Shown piece after piece: positions 14,417-16,933 of a DNA stretch of 16,933 bases (within the stretch, counting starts at the first letter, position 1; each line of letters opens with the position of its first letter). The DNA comes from an uncultured Alphaproteobacteria bacterium (GTDB taxonomy: Bacteria; Pseudomonadota; Alphaproteobacteria; Caulobacterales; Hyphomonadaceae): contig CAIKXW010000234.1 of the NCBI GenBank assembly GCA_903831485.1, positions 1 to 16,933 on the forward strand, written 5' to 3'. Under the pieces are notes generated by a model, which made no database searches, was not told the DNA's origin, and was given only the letters and a program-made list of their open reading frames with translations. The position numbers and the translations under genes were made by a program.

Positions 14417-15400
14417 TCAGGCGGTTACTGCTGGCGCGGGTTTTGTCAGAAGGCTCCGCGCCTCATCGTAGTCACGCTTCAGCTGCGCAACATACTCGCC
14501 CGCGCCCATCCGCGCCTTCACGCCGCCAACGCCCTGACCCGCGCCCCAGACGTCCTTCCACGCCTTAGCCTTGGAGCCTTCGCCGGACTGGAAGCTCATC
14601 GTCGCCTTGTCGCCGTCGGGAAGGTTGTTGGGGTCCATACCCGCCTTCGCGATCGACGGCGCGAGATAGTTGCCATGCACGCCGGTGAACAGGCTCGAAT
14701 AGACAATGTCCTTCGCCGCGCTCGCGACTATCATGTCCTTGTAGCCATCCACGGCACGCGCTTCATGCGTCGCAATGAAGGCTGAGCCGATATAGGCGAA
14801 GTCCGCGCCCATCGCTTGCGCCGCCAGCACTTGCCGGCCGTTTGAAATCGCGCCTGACAATGCCAGCGGTCCGTCGAAGAACTCCCGGATCTCGCTGATC
14901 AGCGCAAATGGTGACATCACGCCTGCATGCCCGCCTGCACCAGTGCAGACGGCGATCAACCCGTCCGCGCCCTTCTCCAGCGCCTTGTGCGCGAACACGA
15001 TGTTGATGATGTCGTGCAGCACAATCCCGCCATAGGATTGGATCGCCTGGTTTACCTCCGGCCGCGCGCCCAAGGAAGTGATCACCATCGGGACCCTGTG
15101 TTTCACGCACAGTGCAAGGTCCTCATCGATCCGGTTGTTCGACTTGTGGACGATCAGGTTCACCGCATAGGGCGCGATCTTCGCCGCCGGGTTCGCTGCC
15201 CGTGCCTTCGACAGTTCTTCGTTGAGCTGGCTCAGCCACTCGTCCAGCTGCTCGATCGGCCGGGCATTCAGCGAGGGAAACGAGCCAATCACCCCCGCCT
15301 TGCACTGCGCCAGCACGAGATCAGGATTGGAGATGATGAAAAGCGGCGACCCGATCACCGGAATCGAAAGCTGGTTCGCGAGGCTGGCCGGAATCGCCAT
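14417..15400 (-). CDS. Nitronate monooxygenase-type FMN protein
   Basis: 327 residues from ATG at 15400, with GGGA 7 bases upstream; the longer frame to 15448 is not supported. It is a TIM-barrel FMN enzyme of the nitronate monooxygenase (2-nitropropane dioxygenase) family. N-terminal IPVIGSPLFIIS is followed by GVIGSFPSLN (37-46), VITSLGARPEV, the signature TGAGGHAG (153-160; H158 is the conserved His), LSGAISNGRQVLAAQAMGAD and FAYIGSAF. Members oxidise alkyl nitronates or related compounds, detoxifying for example propionate-3-nitronate; many in bacteria are of unproven substrate. It is read divergently from the mutase gene and 224 bases ahead of the PLP-enzyme gene on the same strand. Confidence 0.88.
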   Translation of the reverse strand: MAIPASLANQLSIPVIGSPLFIISNPDLVLAQCKAGVIGSFPSLNARPIEQLDEWLSQLNEELSKARAANPAAKIAPYAVNLIVHKSNNRIDEDLALCVKHRVPMVITSLGARPEVNQAIQSYGGIVLHDIINIVFAHKALEKGADGLIAVCTGAGGHAGVMSPFALISEIREFFDGPLALSGAISNGRQVLAAQAMGADFAYIGSAFIATHEARAVDGYKDMIVASAAKDIVYSSLFTGVHGNYLAPSIAKAGMDPNNLPDGDKATMSFQSGEGSKAKAWKDVWGAGQGVGGVKARMGAGEYVAQLKRDYDEARSLLTKPAPAVTA

Positions 15401-15564
15401 GGAATGTCCCGATGCTGATCGGCGGAAAGCCCGCCCCTCCCTGACCATAACGGCCAGTCAGCTTGCCGCAATGCTGTCATTGCGCCGCAAACCGATCGCG
15501 CTTCCGTCCCTTGACGCGGGGCGAACCGGATGCCTGATGGCCCCGGAGTTTTCGCGAGAGATTC

Positions 15565-16933
15565 ATGGCCGACGAGCTGCCCCTTTCAGCTGAATTTCCG
15601 CGCGCCGACGAGGCCCAGTGGCAGGCCCTGGCCCAGAAGGCGCTCGATGGGGCGCCGCTGTCGAAGATCACGACAAAGACCGAACACGGCGTCCCCGTGA
15701 AGCCGCTCTACCGCGCGCCGGACTGGGCGGCCGACGCATCGGGCGTGCCGGGCGCTGCGCCCTTCATCCGTGGCGACCGCGCCATCAACGACGTTTACCT
15801 GCCATGGGATATTCGCCAGGTCGTCTCCCACCCCGATCCCGCAATCGCCACCGAGCAGGTGATGGAAGCGCTCCAGGGCGGCTGCTCCTCTGTCGAACTC
15901 CGCGTCGATGCTGCTGGCGAGCATGGCGTCGTCGCCCGCTCGGCGGTCGACATCGAACGCATCCTGCATTTCGTGAAGCTCGACCTTGCCACGGTCGCCA
16001 TCGAAGCCGCCGGCGCCTCGACGGCGCAGGGCATCGAGCTTGCTGCGTTGCTCGCCGCCTCACGCGCCACCCGCCCCGCTTCATCCGTGATGATCGCCTT
16101 CAATGTCGATCCGATCAGCGCTCTCGCGCGCACCGGCGCCCTGCCGGGCCGCGCCGATGACGAACTCATGCAGGTCGCGCTCTTCGCGCGCGATATCGCA
16201 TCCGAGTTTCCGCTCGCCACCGCGATCCGCGCCGACTCTCGCCCCGTGCACGAAGCCGGCGGCACCGAGGTGCAGGAACTCGCCTACCTGATCGCCTCCG
16301 GCGCCGACTATGTGCGCGCTCTGATGACAGCCGGCCTCGGCGCAGAAGCCGCCTGCCGCCAGATCCTGTTCACGGCCAGCGTCGGCGCGGACTATCAGAT
16401 CGAGATGTCGAAGCTGCGCGCCGCCCGTCGCATGTGGTCGCGCGTCGCCACCGCTTTCGGCGCATCCGGCGCAATGAAGCTGCAGGCCGTCTCCTCGCGC
16501 CGCATGCTCACCCGTCGCGATCCGTGGGTGAACATCCTGCGCAACACCGCAGCCTGCTTCGCCGCCGGCGTGGGCGGAGCAGACATCGTCACCGTCCGTA
16601 ACTTCACCGATGCCATGGGCCTGCCGGGCAAGCTCGCTCGCCGCCTTGCCCGCAACACGCAGATCATCGCGCAGGAAGAATCCAGCCTAGGCCGCGTTGT
16701 CGATCCGCCGGGCGGCGCCTGGGCCATCGAAAAGCTGGGCGACGACCTTGCCAACGCCGCCTGGGACCTCTTCCAGCAGATCGAGCGCGAGGGCGGGCTC
16801 CTGAATGCCCTGCAGACAGGCGGCTTCCAGACCGGCGTCGCCGACGCCCGCTCCGCCCGCCTCAAAGCCGCAGCAAAACGCAAGGAGCCGATCACCGGCG
16901 TCACCGACTTCCCGTTGCTGGTTGAAGAAGTCC
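15565..16933 (+). CDS. mutA: Methylmalonyl-CoA mutase small (beta) subunit, 5' part
   Basis: 456 codons are visible and the frame is still open at the window end. After an N-terminal arm (ALAQKALDGAPLSKITTKTE, VKPLYRAP) the TIM-barrel mutase domain follows. Landmarks are GVPGAAPFIRG, AGGTEVQELAYLIASGADYV, GADYQIEMSKLRAARRMW, RDPWVNILRNTAACFAAGVG and EESSLGRVVDPPGGAWAIEK. With the large subunit (MutB, usually the next gene) it forms the adenosylcobalamin enzyme converting methylmalonyl-CoA and succinyl-CoA, linking propionyl-CoA breakdown to the TCA cycle. This subunit is generally non-catalytic. The divergence from large-subunit motifs supports MutA over MutB. GAGAG precedes ATG at 15565. The 164-base divergent gap to the nitronate monooxygenase gene should hold its promoter. 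Confidence 0.9.
   Translation, partial: MADELPLSAEFPRADEAQWQALAQKALDGAPLSKITTKTEHGVPVKPLYRAPDWAADASGVPGAAPFIRGDRAINDVYLPWDIRQVVSHPDPAIATEQVMEALQGGCSSVELRVDAAGEHGVVARSAVDIERILHFVKLDLATVAIEAAGASTAQGIELAALLAASRATRPASSVMIAFNVDPISALARTGALPGRADDELMQVALFARDIASEFPLATAIRADSRPVHEAGGTEVQELAYLIASGADYVRALMTAGLGAEAACRQILFTASVGADYQIEMSKLRAARRMWSRVATAFGASGAMKLQAVSSRRMLTRRDPWVNILRNTAACFAAGVGGADIVTVRNFTDAMGLPGKLARRLARNTQIIAQEESSLGRVVDPPGGAWAIEKLGDDLANAAWDLFQQIEREGGLLNALQTGGFQTGVADARSARLKAAAKRKEPITGVTDFPLLVEEV

Noticed and set aside
15586..16904. Minus-strand and alternative plus-strand frames within 15.6-16.9 kb
   Set aside because: The continuous plus-strand frame from 15565 is clearly methylmalonyl-CoA mutase; the others overlap it and lack protein character.

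Overview
The window is GC-rich, gene-dense bacterial DNA, most likely from an alphaproteobacterium. I lean towards a Hyphomonadaceae/Caulobacterales-like organism, but the lineage is inferred. The grounds are: a pyruvate dehydrogenase E1-beta subunit with its own N-terminal lipoyl domain; an ftsB/divIC-type gene directly upstream of pdhA; and GTTC-N7-GTTC LexA-type half-sites upstream of ssb. No tRNA, rRNA, CRISPR array, insertion sequence or phage gene was seen.

Layout. 1-594: 3' end of a beta-lactamase-fold serine hydrolase, followed by a small two-helix membrane protein (597-878). 933-2201 (minus): a GlsB/YeaQ-type membrane protein, a 40-residue membrane peptide with a strong ribosome binding site, and an exported protein of unknown family. 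2401-3658 (plus): an SDR oxidoreductase and MsrB, with palindromes before and after the SDR gene. 3659-4043: no intact gene, only a decayed minus-strand reading frame. 4044-4517 (plus): a hotdog thioesterase.

4539-11792 (minus) is the core of the window. In transcription order it reads ftsB, pdhA, pdhB, a small lipoprotein gene, pdhC (E2), a small two-helix membrane protein, a small exported two-cysteine protein, lpd (E3) and a TIR-domain gene. From pdhA to the TIR gene the genes overlap or lie within about 15 bases of each other, which suggests one operon. PdhA, PdhB, PdhC and Lpd together convert pyruvate, CoA and NAD+ to acetyl-CoA, CO2 and NADH. Three uncharacterised envelope proteins and a possible NAD+-consuming TIR protein are threaded through or appended to this set.

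11793-12357 holds a plus-strand pseudogene (an in-frame stop and a one-base frameshift) running into a palindromic, probably dispersed repeat. ssb (12358-12855, minus) follows, with three regularly spaced LexA-type half-sites upstream. Then come a threonine/serine dehydratase-type PLP enzyme with an intrinsic terminator, a nitronate monooxygenase-type flavoprotein (both minus) and, divergently, the start of a methylmalonyl-CoA mutase small subunit (plus, cut by the window end). The most interesting features are the TIR gene and orphan small genes of the PDH operon, the triple LexA half-site array, and the pseudogene/repeat junction.
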